A stretch of DNA of 64,000 nt from DASXHY01 sp036272195 (GTDB lineage Bacteria; Verrucomicrobiota; Verrucomicrobiia; Limisphaerales; DASXHY01): positions 62,001-126,000 of the forward strand of contig DATAZE010000062.1 of NCBI GenBank assembly GCA_036272195.1, read 5' to 3'. The position numbers were made by a program, and so were the translations under genes. The notes beneath the pieces are model-generated. The model did no database searches. It had not been told where the DNA came from and saw only the letters and a program-made list of their open reading frames with translations. Numbering within the stretch: position 1 is the first letter of the stretch; every line of letters starts with the position of its first letter. Below, in pieces: positions 18,253-27,527 of the stretch.

Positions 18253-18705
18253 TCACTTCCCTGCCAGCACATCCACCATCGCCTTTTGCACAATTTCCAA
18301 ATCGCTTGTGCCGCGAAAGCCACTGAAGCCGATCGACAACTTCGCACCGTCATCAATCGCAATCGGCTGTCCGCCTTCCCAGCCGATGAAATCGGGGCGA
18401 ATGATGCCGAATTTTTTGTCGTCCACCTGGCCGGTGAAGACCAGTTTCTCGTATTCGCCGGTTTTAAATCCAGTAATCCACACCTGGCTCGCCTTGGTCC
18501 AGGCGACGCGAAACGCATGCCGTTGGCGGATTTTGTCTGTGCCAAACATTTTCCCGTACACGCCGCCGTTTTCATCGATGATGCATAGCGCGCTGTTGCC
18601 TTCGTTGCGGCTCCGGTCGTCCTCGACGGCGAGGTATTCGGGAAGGCGATTTTCAACAGCGACAATGATTTTTTCGGCTAGTTTGGCGATTTGTTTAGTG
18701 TCCAT
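18253..18705 (-). CDS. GlcG/HbpS-like protein
   Basis: A 150-residue protein from ATG 18705 (MDTKQIAKLAEKIIVAVENR). The layout, an N-terminal amphipathic helix, a beta-sheet with SALCIIDENGGVYGKMFG, a conserved Gly-rich GWEGGQPIAIDDGAKLSIGFSG and a C-terminal helix, fits the GlcG/HbpS fold (heme-degrading or heme-sensing relatives). No signal peptide. A longer frame upstream adds ten residues with no family support. The ligand cannot be determined here. Confidence 0.7.
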   Translation of the reverse strand: MDTKQIAKLAEKIIVAVENRLPEYLAVEDDRSRNEGNSALCIIDENGGVYGKMFGTDKIRQRHAFRVAWTKASQVWITGFKTGEYEKLVFTGQVDDKKFGIIRPDFIGWEGGQPIAIDDGAKLSIGFSGFRGTSDLEIVQKAMVDVLAGK

Positions 18706-18845
18706 GATTTGGATAATCGCCGTTCCAGAATTCAAGTCAACTCCGGCGCATTGGACGCCGCCCGCCCCCGTTTTTCGAGGAATAAAGCAAAAATGGCTAC
18801 TAAAACACCCGCCAAGGGGTGGCTTCGGCTCATATTTTGCTATAA

Positions 18846-19655
18846 ATGAAGGCTATGACGTACCGGATGCTTCTTTGTAGCGCATGGATTGCGAGCGCGC
18901 TTTCCCTGCACGCGGGTCCGGTGAAGCTGGTTTACATGAAAGTTGGAGCCGTTACCTACAGCAACGTCGTTGTCTTTAGCGCCAGTTCCACGGATTTGTT
19001 TTTCACATCCGATCACGGCATGAGCAATGTGAAACTGAAATTCCTCAGCCGCGAGTTGCAGAAACAATTCCATTATAATTCCAGTAACGGGGAAAAAGCC
19101 GAGCAACAGCAAATCGACAACGACAAACGTTTTCAGGCCGACCTCGCCGCGAACATTACCGCCAGAATTCGCGGCGTGCAGAACGCAATCGAAATAGAAG
19201 TCCGGGAACAATATTCCGAGGCCGGGCTGGCCGACTCGGTCTCCGACGATTCACCCCTCGGCAAAGCCGCGCCCGATTTGAATTTCGAAGACTGGGTGGG
19301 CCCTAAGCCGGACCTGACGGGTAAAATCAAGCTCATCGACGTTTGGTCGCCGAAAAGCGCCGCGTGCCGGAAATGGATTCCCTCGCTGAACAATCTGAAT
19401 AAAATCTTTGCCGGCAAAATCGAGGTGTTTGGCGTCACCACCGCCACCGAGGCCGACGTGCAGGCAAGCGATCCAAAAATTAATTTTCCCTGCGCGCTCG
19501 ATCCCGATGGAAAATTTTTGAAAGCAGCCAATATCACGGTCCTGCCTTGCGCGCTCCTGGTGGATACCAATGGAACGGTGCGGTACCAGGGCCACCCTGC
19601 CGCCATCGACACGAATACGGTGCAGATGCTTTTGAAGGGTATTCCCGAGGAGTGA
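18846..19655 (+). CDS. Exported thioredoxin-fold protein with degenerate active site
   Basis: A 269-residue protein with a signal peptide (about 1-22, MLLCSAWIASALSLHAGPVK), a small N-terminal domain, and a C-terminal thioredoxin/AhpC-like domain (about 135-265). The redox motif is altered: where TlpA/ResA-type proteins have WCxxC, this one has DVWSPKSAACRKWIP, so the first, nucleophilic Cys is replaced by Ser and only the second is kept. The cis-Pro region is present as NITVLPCALLVD and carries a further Cys. It is likely periplasmic and either binds a partner without dithiol exchange or uses another Cys. Confidence 0.8.
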   Translation: MKAMTYRMLLCSAWIASALSLHAGPVKLVYMKVGAVTYSNVVVFSASSTDLFFTSDHGMSNVKLKFLSRELQKQFHYNSSNGEKAEQQQIDNDKRFQADLAANITARIRGVQNAIEIEVREQYSEAGLADSVSDDSPLGKAAPDLNFEDWVGPKPDLTGKIKLIDVWSPKSAACRKWIPSLNNLNKIFAGKIEVFGVTTATEADVQASDPKINFPCALDPDGKFLKAANITVLPCALLVDTNGTVRYQGHPAAIDTNTVQMLLKGIPEE

Positions 19656-19701
19656 GGAATCGTCCGCCGGCCTCACGTCGGCGGCTACGCAGAGATATGC
19701 T

Positions 19702-20982
19702 CTAATTCAGCGACACCCCGCGGCGAATGTAGGTCGGCACGTCGAGGTCTTCACCTTTGTGAATCGTGGGCTCACTTTTATCGAAGCGGCCCTTGGAAAT
19801 AATTTCGAGCGGCAATTGGCCTTGTCGCATCTTCGAGGAATTTTTGCGCGAACGCGTCTGCCGCGCCACCAGTTGCTCCACTTTTTCCGGCGGCAAGTTC
19901 GGCGCGGGCGGCACAAAACGCGACTGTGGCCGCGTGCCGTTTTCCTGCGTCAAAAGCTGCGCGCTCAATTCTTCGAAGGGCCGGCTTTCCGCGCGATTAG
20001 GCTCCTCTACTGCTACCGACTCCGGTTCCACCGCGGCCTCTCCGCGGCGCACCGCGACGAGCGTGATCGCCAGCCGTTCACGAAAAGCTTCGTCGATGGC
20101 CGCGCCCATCATCACCTGCGCGCGCTCGCATTTTCCATTGATATGCTCCATCACGCGATGCACTTCGGACATGGTCAGATCGGGTCCGCCGGTCAGGCTC
20201 ACGAGCACGGCGTCGGATTCCGCCAGGGTTTTGCCGCCATCAAGCATTGGGTGGGCGAAGAGTTTGTCCATGACCTCGCGCGAACGCGTGGCACCGGCCG
20301 CTTCCGCGGTGGCGAAGGAACTTTCGCCATGGCGATCCCGCAGGAGCGCGCACAAATCCGCGTAATGAATTTCAATGAGGCCCTTGTGCGCCATCAAACG
20401 CCAGATGCCGCTCATGCCTTCGGTCAGCAATCCGTTTAAAATTTTGAAGGTCTCAACGACGCTGGTGTTCTCGTCGATCAATTTAAAAATCTTTTGATTC
20501 GGCAGACAAATGACGCCGTCCGCCGCGGTCTTAAGCTGCTCAAGGCCAAGTCGCGCCTGTTGCATCCGGCGATTGCCCTCGCAATCAAATGGCATCGCCA
20601 CGAACGCCAGCACGAGCGCGCCGGATTCGCGGGCGGCCTGCGCCAAAACCGGACTAATGCCCGTGCCCGCACCGCCGCCGAGGCCTGCGACCAGGAAAAC
20701 CACGTCCACGCCTTCGCACGCCTGTTTGAGCTTGGGCAAATTCTCCTCCGCGGCCGCGCGGCTGCGTTTGGGATCGCCGTTCGGACCAGCGCCGCGCGTG
20801 GGTTTGGTCTCGATCGCAATTTTTTCCGTTGCCGACGAGGCGGCGAGAGACTTTGAATCAGTGTTGACCGCAGCCAGCGCGATGCCGGGAAGCGCGGCCC
20901 TGGCCAGTTCTTCGAGAATACTGATGCCGGCGGTGCCGACGCCGAAAATTTTTACGGACACCGAGGATTTGGAGTCTTCCAT
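19702..20982 (-). CDS. ftsZ: Cell division GTPase FtsZ (divergent)
   Basis: A 426-residue FtsZ. The nucleotide-binding side is recognisable: GVGTAGISILEEL near 14-26, NTD at 40-42, the tubulin signature GGGAGTG at 102-108 and ICLPNQKIFKLIDEN near 158-172. The C-terminal peptide DLDVPTYIRRG is the usual FtsA-binding tail after a long variable linker. The T7 synergy loop is changed: the canonical NxDxxD reads E204-I-H206-Y-A-D209, so the Asn and the first catalytic Asp are lost. The gene is last in the dcw cluster, 4 bases after ftsA. Confidence 0.95.
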   Translation of the reverse strand: MEDSKSSVSVKIFGVGTAGISILEELARAALPGIALAAVNTDSKSLAASSATEKIAIETKPTRGAGPNGDPKRSRAAAEENLPKLKQACEGVDVVFLVAGLGGGAGTGISPVLAQAARESGALVLAFVAMPFDCEGNRRMQQARLGLEQLKTAADGVICLPNQKIFKLIDENTSVVETFKILNGLLTEGMSGIWRLMAHKGLIEIHYADLCALLRDRHGESSFATAEAAGATRSREVMDKLFAHPMLDGGKTLAESDAVLVSLTGGPDLTMSEVHRVMEHINGKCERAQVMMGAAIDEAFRERLAITLVAVRRGEAAVEPESVAVEEPNRAESRPFEELSAQLLTQENGTRPQSRFVPPAPNLPPEKVEQLVARQTRSRKNSSKMRQGQLPLEIISKGRFDKSEPTIHKGEDLDVPTYIRRGVSLN

Positions 20983-20986
20983 AAAA

Positions 20987-22210
20987 TCAGGCTCGTTTGA
21001 AAAGTTGTCCGATGGTCGATCTGATGCCGTCGCTCAGGGAACCTTTGGCGGCGCGTTTTCTCTGCTGGAAGGAGCCAAACTTGACGAGTCCGATGGCGGT
21101 CGCAAATTCCGGCTGGTCCAGCGCCGATTTCAAGCCGCTGATGGAATTGGTTTTGCCGATGGACACGGGCATCTGCAGCACGTGCTCGGCGAGGCGGGCA
21201 ATTTCCGGAATGCGCGCGCCGCCGCCGCAAATGAAAACTCCCGAGCGCAGATAATCCAGCAAGCCAGCCTGCTCGAGGTCCTGCCCGATCAATTGAAAAA
21301 TCTCCTCGAGGCGCAGCGACATAATGCGGCGAAGATGCTCGAGATTGATGTTCTTGAGCGGCATGCCAAGTTCGTTCGAAATCGTGATGCTCTTTTCCTG
21401 GAGGCCTTCCACAAACGCGGAACCATGTTCGATCTTCAGCAGCTCCGCGCGGCCCAGTGGAACTTTCAAACCGTAAGCGAGGTCGTTGGAAACGTGGTCG
21501 CCGCCGATGGCGAGCACGCTGGCGTGTTTGATGACGCCGTCGGCGTAAACGACATATTCGGTCGTGCCGCCGCCGATATCGATCACCAGCGCGCCGAGTT
21601 CCTTTTGCTCCGTCGTCAGCAACGCGAGCGAGGAAGCGAGGCCGTTGAAAACAATTTCGTCCACTTCCAACTGCAAGCCTTTCACGGTGCGAATGGCGTT
21701 CTGGAGGCGGTTCAAATTCCCGTGCACGACATGCACATCCACTTCCACACGCGAACCCAACATGCCGACGGGGTTCGAAATCCCATCCTGGCCGTCGACG
21801 AGGAAATGCTGGCGGATGGCGTGAATCACGTGATGCTGCGCGGGGAGATTGATGGTCTTCGCGTTCTTGATGACGTCCTGCACGTCGTCGTCGGAAATTT
21901 CGCGATCCGCCGAAACCACCGGATGCACGCCGCGATTGTTGAAGCCGCGCACGTGGCCGCCGGTGACGCCGAGATAGACGCTGCGGATTTCCACATCCGC
22001 CATTTGCTCGGCCTCAACGATGGCGTTGCGAATATCTTCCTCCACAGCGGGTGCATCGCAAATTTCACCCTTGCGCACGCCGCGCGACTTGGCCTGGCCC
22101 AGGCCCACGATGTTCAATCCCGACGAATCGGAATTCACCTCGCCCACGACCGCGCAGATTTTCGACGTGCCGATTTCCAACCCGACGATGATGCTTGAGG
22201 AATCAAACAT
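20987..22210 (-). CDS. ftsA: Cell division protein FtsA
   Basis: A 407-residue actin-like protein that tethers FtsZ to the membrane. The phosphate-1 motif IIVGLEIGTSKICAVVG opens the protein, the SHS2/1C region is at about 85-165, phosphate-2 is LGALVIDIGGGTTEYVVY and the adenosine motif is FICGGGARIPEIARLAE. The last residues RSTIGQLFKRA form an amphipathic membrane-targeting helix. It overlaps ftsQ by 8 bases and is followed by ftsZ after 4 bases, so the three are translated as a unit. Confidence 0.96.
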   Translation of the reverse strand: MFDSSSIIVGLEIGTSKICAVVGEVNSDSSGLNIVGLGQAKSRGVRKGEICDAPAVEEDIRNAIVEAEQMADVEIRSVYLGVTGGHVRGFNNRGVHPVVSADREISDDDVQDVIKNAKTINLPAQHHVIHAIRQHFLVDGQDGISNPVGMLGSRVEVDVHVVHGNLNRLQNAIRTVKGLQLEVDEIVFNGLASSLALLTTEQKELGALVIDIGGGTTEYVVYADGVIKHASVLAIGGDHVSNDLAYGLKVPLGRAELLKIEHGSAFVEGLQEKSITISNELGMPLKNINLEHLRRIMSLRLEEIFQLIGQDLEQAGLLDYLRSGVFICGGGARIPEIARLAEHVLQMPVSIGKTNSISGLKSALDQPEFATAIGLVKFGSFQQRKRAAKGSLSDGIRSTIGQLFKRA

Positions 22211-23165
22211 TTCTTCTCCTGGTGCGTTGAAGTTTTAAGGTTTTGGGAGCGGGCGGCGCCGCGCTGGCGTCGGAAAAACGCAGCGGGGTGTTGTCCGTGA
22301 CCGCCAAATTCAGCGTGGCAATGGTCTTGTTCGAGCGCGCGCATTCCTCGTGAATTTTCTGCCAGCGAAGCAATTGTTGATCAAAATTATCGAAGCTGAA
22401 GGTCACCTCGCTGCCCTGCGTGGTGGTCACGATCAGCACTTCCGGCGAGAGCACGTCGATTTTTTTCAAATCCACCAGGTTCGCCATTGAGGAACTTTCA
22501 AATATACCAATCCATTTCAACGCCGCCTGGACCTGCGTGGAATCGAGCCGGCGGCCCGGCTGCAAATCGCCGGCATTGAGGCCGAGGATCAGGGGCAATT
22601 GGTCGTCCGCCTGGGTGGGCGGCACGGCGCGCTGGCGCGGATCGAGCGGCAGCATCACGTAACCTTTTTCATCAATCTGAAAAATCTTGAGATCAAGTCC
22701 GCCGGCGGGATTGGGATGTGGCACAGCCACCTGGGCGACGGGTTCGCGCTCGGTAACGCGCAACCGCAGCGTGCCCGGCAGAATCCGCTCCACCGAGACG
22801 GATTCAATCATCGCCTGCATTTCCAGGTCGCGCTTGACGTGCGCGAGATCGAGCGCGAGCAGATTTTGACCGGCCCGAACGCCGCTCCAACGGCGCAGTT
22901 GATCAGCGGAAATGACACCATCGGTCTGCACCTCCACCTGCTGGATGGCGAACGATTTATTTTCGTAAACGAGTTTGTTGAGCGTGAACTCGCCAAGGCA
23001 CCAAAGGGCGTAAAGGCCAAGCACGGTGCCGAAACAAACACCGAGCGCGACAATGACACGGCGCGCGCGGGCGGCGCGGACCTTGCTCGAACGCAGTTTC
23101 ACGTCAAGCACGTGCGCGCGGCCAAGCCGCCGATTGGTCATTTTACGTTTGCGCCAAGACATCAT
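22203..23165 (-). CDS. ftsQ: Cell division protein FtsQ/DivIB
   Basis: A 320-residue bitopic membrane protein. A strongly basic cytoplasmic N-terminus (about 1-37) precedes one transmembrane helix (VIVALGVCFGTVLGLYALWC). A POTRA domain follows (FAIQQVEVQTDGVISADQLR), then the FtsQ domain with SVERILPGTLRLRVTEREPVA. The tail is Pro- and Arg-rich. It belongs to the FtsQ-FtsL-FtsB divisome core; ftsL is in this cluster, and ftsB is not recognised in the window. The gene starts 52 bases after ddl and overlaps ftsA by 8 bases. Confidence 0.93.
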   Translation of the reverse strand: MMSWRKRKMTNRRLGRAHVLDVKLRSSKVRAARARRVIVALGVCFGTVLGLYALWCLGEFTLNKLVYENKSFAIQQVEVQTDGVISADQLRRWSGVRAGQNLLALDLAHVKRDLEMQAMIESVSVERILPGTLRLRVTEREPVAQVAVPHPNPAGGLDLKIFQIDEKGYVMLPLDPRQRAVPPTQADDQLPLILGLNAGDLQPGRRLDSTQVQAALKWIGIFESSSMANLVDLKKIDVLSPEVLIVTTTQGSEVTFSFDNFDQQLLRWQKIHEECARSNKTIATLNLAVTDNTPLRFSDASAAPPAPKTLKLQRTRRRNV

Positions 23166-23217
23166 GGTTCCATTTTCAGCAAACTATCCGCATCCAGGAT
23201 CAATTGTACAGAACAAA

Positions 23218-24138
23218 TTAAAGCCTGCCCGCCACCGGGCTGTGCTGCAGCGCCAGGTCAATCATCTTCTGGCAAAGTTGCGCGTAACCGATTCCCGCCG
23301 CGGCGGCCGCTTTGGGAAGCAGACTCGTCTCGGTCATGCCCGGCAGCGTGTTCACCTCGAGCACGATCGGCTCGCCAGTTGCGCGTACCATCACGTCCAC
23401 GCGTGAATAATCACGCCCGCCAACGGCGCGGAAAGCGCCGAGCGCAGCCTGTTGAATGGCGCGCGTCGTGGCGGCATCGAAATCCGCGGGGCAAAAATAA
23501 TCCGTGTTGCCGGCAGTGTATTTGTTGCGGTAGTCGTAACTGCCGGATTTGGGCCGCACTTCCACGACCGGCAACGCTTGATCGGCCAGGATGCCCACGG
23601 TCGTCTCGCGTCCGATGATTTTTTCCTCGGCCAGCAATTGGGAATCGTAACGAAACGCTTCGCGCAAGGCCTCGCTCCAGTCGGCGACGCGCTCGACGAA
23701 TTGTAATCCGACGCTCGAACCCTGCCGCACCGGTTTCACCACGACCGGCGGCTGCCAACCCATGGGCCAGGGAGTTTTTTCGGATTCAACCACGATAAAT
23801 TTCGCGGTCGGAATTCCCGCTTCGATGCAGCGTTGTTTGGTCAGCACCTTGTCGAAGGCGATGCGGCTCGCTTCAGAATCGCAGCCGGTGTAAGGCACGC
23901 CGAGTTTCTCCAACTCCTGCTGGATCACGCCGTCCTCACCATAAGTGCCGTGCAGCGCGAGGAAAACGACGTCGGTTTTTTTGGGGAGGGAAAAAGTGCC
24001 ATCCTTCGGATCCACTTCGCTGACCTGATGGCCGAGGGAACGCAGGGCGTTCGCCACGCCGCCGCCGCTGCGCAGGGAGACTTCGCGCTCAGCGCTCGGG
24101 CCGCCGAGCATCACAACTATATTTAACGGTTCGGTCAT
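23218..24138 (-). CDS. ddl: D-alanine--D-alanine ligase
   Basis: A 306-residue ATP-grasp enzyme that joins two D-alanines for the peptidoglycan stem peptide. The N-terminal motif VVMLGGPSAEREVSLRSG, FLALHGTYGEDGVIQQELE, the ATP-binding VVVKPVRQGSSVGLQFVE and the C-terminal metal site VLEVNTLPGMTETSLLPKAA are all intact. The length is that of DdlB. The gene starts 7 bases after murB ends, within the dcw cluster. Confidence 0.97.
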   Translation of the reverse strand: MTEPLNIVVMLGGPSAEREVSLRSGGGVANALRSLGHQVSEVDPKDGTFSLPKKTDVVFLALHGTYGEDGVIQQELEKLGVPYTGCDSEASRIAFDKVLTKQRCIEAGIPTAKFIVVESEKTPWPMGWQPPVVVKPVRQGSSVGLQFVERVADWSEALREAFRYDSQLLAEEKIIGRETTVGILADQALPVVEVRPKSGSYDYRNKYTAGNTDYFCPADFDAATTRAIQQAALGAFRAVGGRDYSRVDVMVRATGEPIVLEVNTLPGMTETSLLPKAAAAAGIGYAQLCQKMIDLALQHSPVAGRL

Positions 24139-24145
24139 GCTTGCC

Positions 24146-25087
24146 TTAATCTTCGCCGACGACTTCCACTTCCGTGTGCAGTTCGATTCCTCGCTCCGCT
24201 TTCACGTGCTGCCGGAGTTTCTCGATGAGTTCGAGCACGTCGCGCGCGGTGGCGGTGCCATCATTGACGATAAAATTTCCATGTTCGGCGGAAACGAACG
24301 CCCCGCCGACGCGCGCACCTTTCAAGTGCAACTCGTCGATGATTTTGCCGACCGACATCGCCGCAGGATTTTTGAACGCGCATCCCGCGCTCGGAGCGGC
24401 GGGCTGCGTGGTCCAGCGTTTCTTGCTGAAGGCAATCATCCGCTGCTCGATGGACTCGCGGGAATCCGGGTGCGCCTTCAGCACGGCGCTCAAGGCGATG
24501 TGGGTCTTCAAGGTCGCGCAGCTCCTATATTCCACGGCCAATTCATTGGGCAACGCGCCAAAGGCATTGCCGGTGAAGTCCATCATCCTCACCGATTCCA
24601 CGGTGTCAAAAGTGGCGCTGGCCATCGCACCCGCGTTCATCCGCAGCGCACCGCCGACGGTGCCGGGGATGCCTTCCAGAAATTCCAGGCCTGCCAGGCC
24701 GTTGCGTTTCGCTTCAACAGCGACGTTCTTCAATTTCGCGCCCGCCCCGCAGTGCAGGCGTTCGCCTTTGATTTCAATGCGGCTGAAAAACGGCGCCGCC
24801 AGGCTGATGACCACGCCGCGAAAACCGCCGTCGCGCACGAGCAGGTTCGAGCCGCGTCCGAGCACGAAAAATTTAACGTCGTGCTCGCCGCAAAATTTCA
24901 GGACCGCTGCCACTTCCTCCTCGGAGACCGGCTCGACATAAATGTCTGCCGGGCCGCCCACGCGCAAGGTCGTGCGTTTGGCGAGCGGTTCGTCGCGGCG
25001 CAGCACCGTTTCCGGCGAGAGACGCTTCGCCAGTTCGTCGGCTGCCTGTTCTTTGTTCGGCATGATTTTTTCCGCGATCGAACTCAT
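24146..25087 (-). CDS. murB: UDP-N-acetylenolpyruvoylglucosamine reductase
   Basis: A 313-residue FAD enzyme that reduces UDP-GlcNAc-enolpyruvate to UDP-MurNAc. FAD-binding features RTTLRVGGPADIYVEP and VLGRGSNLLVRDGGFRG are clear, followed by GIPGTVGGALRMNAGAM. The catalytic region includes PAAPSAGCAFKNP (type II MurB, with the Ser/Cys loop) and SAEHGNFIVNDG. The start ATG overlaps the murG stop by four bases (ATGA arrangement). murC would normally sit between murG and murB and is not found. Confidence 0.96.
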   Translation of the reverse strand: MSSIAEKIMPNKEQAADELAKRLSPETVLRRDEPLAKRTTLRVGGPADIYVEPVSEEEVAAVLKFCGEHDVKFFVLGRGSNLLVRDGGFRGVVISLAAPFFSRIEIKGERLHCGAGAKLKNVAVEAKRNGLAGLEFLEGIPGTVGGALRMNAGAMASATFDTVESVRMMDFTGNAFGALPNELAVEYRSCATLKTHIALSAVLKAHPDSRESIEQRMIAFSKKRWTTQPAAPSAGCAFKNPAAMSVGKIIDELHLKGARVGGAFVSAEHGNFIVNDGTATARDVLELIEKLRQHVKAERGIELHTEVEVVGED

Positions 25088-26277
25088 GCGGCAGTGTTCG
25101 CACGCAACTTCGCGCGATGCTCTCCGCAGCCGCAGCCGGTCTTCCCGCCGTGCGATTTCGCGTTCGCGGGTCCCGTTTCCTGCGCGATCATCTGCAACAT
25201 CGTTTCGGCAATTTTCTCCGCCGCGTCAGGCGTGTGCCATTTGGCGAGCGCGGTTTGCATTTGCTCGCGGGCAACGGCATTGCCGGCCAAATCCAAAATC
25301 AACTGCGCCACCGTTTCGGGCGTGGCGGTTTTTTGCTCCAACAAACGGGCTGCGCCGGTTTCTTCAAAAGCTTTCGCGTTGAAAAATTGGTGGTTGTCCG
25401 TGGCTGCCGGAAAAGGAACCAGCAATGAGGGCACACGCATGGCCGCCAGTTCCGCCAGCGACGACGCGCCGGAACGGCTCACAGCGACTGTTGCCGCACC
25501 AAGTGCGATTTCCATTTCACCAAAAAATGCGTGTACAACGGCCCGGAAGTTTTTGTTCACATACACCTGACGGACTCTATCGGCGTCTGTAGGTCCGGAG
25601 AGATGAAGAAATTGTGGTTTGGGATCGCGAGTCGCCAGAAAAGGCAATGCCGCAATCATCAAATCATTGATTCCGCTCGCGCCCTGGCTGCCGCCCATCA
25701 CGAGCACGGTCGGGAGATTCGGGTCGAGGCCGAGCGCGATACGGCAGGCGGCGGCGTCCCGGGGTTGAAATTGTGGGCGGACGGGCGTGCCGGTCGTGGT
25801 CACGTGGTGGCTGCGCAGTCTCGGGGCGGCTTGGGGAAAGCCGACAAAACATTGATTCACGAACCGCGAGAGCCAGCGATTCGCGCGGCCAGGAATGGTA
25901 TTGGATTCGTGCAGGAACGTTTTCGCGCCGAGTTGCCGGGCCGCAAAAATCGGCGGAGCGCTGGTGAAACCACCCATGGCGAGCGCGGCCGCCGGTTTGC
26001 GCCGCTGAAAAGCTTTGCGCGCCGCCTGCCACGATTTCAGAAAACTTGCACCAAAGGAAAAGTAATTTCGATTTTGCAGGCCAACGGCCGGAAGCGTGAC
26101 AATTTCCACGCCGCGCGCCATTTTCACAGCTTGTTGGTCCACTTCCTTGGGGGACACGAGGAGCGTGACGGTGCAGCCACGTTTGATTAATTGCTCCGCG
26201 ACCGCCAGGCCCGGAAACAAATGGCCGCCCGTGCCGCCACAAGCGATGGCAATCGAGGGTGCGCTGGTTTGCGTCAT
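25084..26277 (-). CDS. murG: UDP-GlcNAc:undecaprenyl-PP-MurNAc-pentapeptide transferase
   Basis: The real start is ATG 26277 (MTQTSAPSIAIACGGTGGHL), overlapping the ftsW stop as ATGA; the frame stays open upstream but that part is antisense-like shadow of ftsW. The 397-residue protein has the MurG signatures: the Gly-rich loop GGTGGHLFPGLAVAE, LHESNTIPGRANR, VMGGSQGASGIND and SRSGASSLAELAAMRVPSLL. It makes lipid II on the inner membrane face. A C-terminal extension with GKTGCGCGEHRAK is longer than usual and carries closely spaced Cys residues of unknown meaning. Confidence 0.96.
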   Translation of the reverse strand: MTQTSAPSIAIACGGTGGHLFPGLAVAEQLIKRGCTVTLLVSPKEVDQQAVKMARGVEIVTLPAVGLQNRNYFSFGASFLKSWQAARKAFQRRKPAAALAMGGFTSAPPIFAARQLGAKTFLHESNTIPGRANRWLSRFVNQCFVGFPQAAPRLRSHHVTTTGTPVRPQFQPRDAAACRIALGLDPNLPTVLVMGGSQGASGINDLMIAALPFLATRDPKPQFLHLSGPTDADRVRQVYVNKNFRAVVHAFFGEMEIALGAATVAVSRSGASSLAELAAMRVPSLLVPFPAATDNHQFFNAKAFEETGAARLLEQKTATPETVAQLILDLAGNAVAREQMQTALAKWHTPDAAEKIAETMLQMIAQETGPANAKSHGGKTGCGCGEHRAKLRANTAA

Positions 26278-27389
26278 GCCGTTTGAGCTTCTCCCACGGG
26301 TTCGTCCGCCAAATCTTCTTCGACGCGCGATTGCCGCGCCACACTCACCAACAGGCCGACACAGGTCAGCATCGCGAGCAAATTCGAACCGCCGTAACTG
26401 ATGAACGGCAACGGCAGGCCTTTGTTGGGCAATGCGCTCGTCACAACACCAATGTTGATGGCCGCCTGCAGGCCGATCAAAAGCGTGAGGCCCGAGGCGA
26501 GCAACAGGCCGAAAGTATCGCGCGCCCGGCTCGCGATGTACAGACCGCATATGACAAAGATCACAAAGGTCAAGACGACCAGGAGCGTCGCCACCAGCCC
26601 GAGTTCCTCGCCGATGATGGAAAGAATAAAATCCGTGTGATGTTCGGGAACGAAGCCGAGCTTTTGCCGGCCGTTGCCCAGGCCCAGGCCGGTCCAACCG
26701 CCGGAGCCGAGCGCGATCATCGCCTGCCACGATTGATAGCCGACGCCGTTTTTGTATTTCTCGGGATGGAGAAACGCGAGGATGCGTTCGCGGCGCATCG
26801 GGTCGTGCCACAGCGACCACGCGAGTCCGGTCGCGCCGAGGACGACCGGGGGCAGGATGAATTTAAACTGAACACCGGCCAGGAGGAGCATCCCGCCGCA
26901 AACGCAGGCCAAAAGAATCGTCGAGCCGCGATCCGGTTCGATAAAAATCAATGCCAGCACCGGCACGATGAAAATTCCGGGAGTGATGATGCCGCGCTTG
27001 AAGGTGGGCATCTTGCGTTGAAAATGTTCGCCATACCAGGCAAGCGCAAGGATGAGCGCGAGCTTGGCCATTTCGGATGGTTGGAGATTTACCGGACCGA
27101 GGCTGAACCAGCGTTTTGCGCCGTTAATCTTGCGGCCAATGTGCGGCGCGACGACGAGAGCGAGGAGAACAATCGCCACGCCGAGCAGCGGCCAGGCGAG
27201 TTTTTTCAGCCAGCGATAATCAATGGAAGCCGCGGTCACGCTCAGGAGGAGCCCGAGCGCGCACCAGATTAATTGCATGATGAGGTAATGCGCTCCGACT
27301 TGTGTCATGCTCGAGCTGTAGAGCATCACCATTCCCAACGACAGCAAGGCGGCCACGCAAAACACCAACACTGTGACGGCGAATTTCAT
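26274..27389 (-). CDS. ftsW: Lipid II polymerase FtsW (SEDS family)
   Basis: A 371-residue polytopic membrane protein starting at ATG 27389 (MKFAVTVLVFCVAALLSLGM); the frame opens further up but through repeat sequence. About ten transmembrane segments. SEDS signatures are visible: GAKRWFSLGPVNLQPSEMAK, FIEPDRGSTILL, and LPFISYGGSNLLAMLTCVG near the end. It polymerises septal glycan with the FtsI transpeptidase, encoded upstream in this cluster. It is separated from the LysM gene by 178 bases containing a strong hairpin, so it may start its own transcript. Confidence 0.95.
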   Translation of the reverse strand: MKFAVTVLVFCVAALLSLGMVMLYSSSMTQVGAHYLIMQLIWCALGLLLSVTAASIDYRWLKKLAWPLLGVAIVLLALVVAPHIGRKINGAKRWFSLGPVNLQPSEMAKLALILALAWYGEHFQRKMPTFKRGIITPGIFIVPVLALIFIEPDRGSTILLACVCGGMLLLAGVQFKFILPPVVLGATGLAWSLWHDPMRRERILAFLHPEKYKNGVGYQSWQAMIALGSGGWTGLGLGNGRQKLGFVPEHHTDFILSIIGEELGLVATLLVVLTFVIFVICGLYIASRARDTFGLLLASGLTLLIGLQAAINIGVVTSALPNKGLPLPFISYGGSNLLAMLTCVGLLVSVARQSRVEEDLADEPVGEAQTA

Positions 27390-27527
27390 GTTTGGTTTCC
27401 GATTTTTAATTTCCCGCCGTTCGCGCCACAACTGTTTCGTCCGTGCGGTCCGGCAAACCTGGAAATTCACGGGCGGGGACGCCCGTGCCACTATCAACGA
27501 AAATCAAAAATCGAAAATCAAAGAACG

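Noticed and set aside
20510..22198. Plus-strand 562-codon open frame across ftsA/ftsZ
   Set aside because: Antisense shadow of ftsA and ftsZ caused by high GC; no domain.
24137..25570. Plus-strand 477-codon open frame over murB/murG
   Set aside because: Antisense shadow; murB and murG on the other strand have complete family motifs.
25084..26820. murG read as a 578-residue protein
   Set aside because: The first 181 residues are antisense-frame translation through ftsW; the family start is the ATG at 26277, overlapping the ftsW stop.
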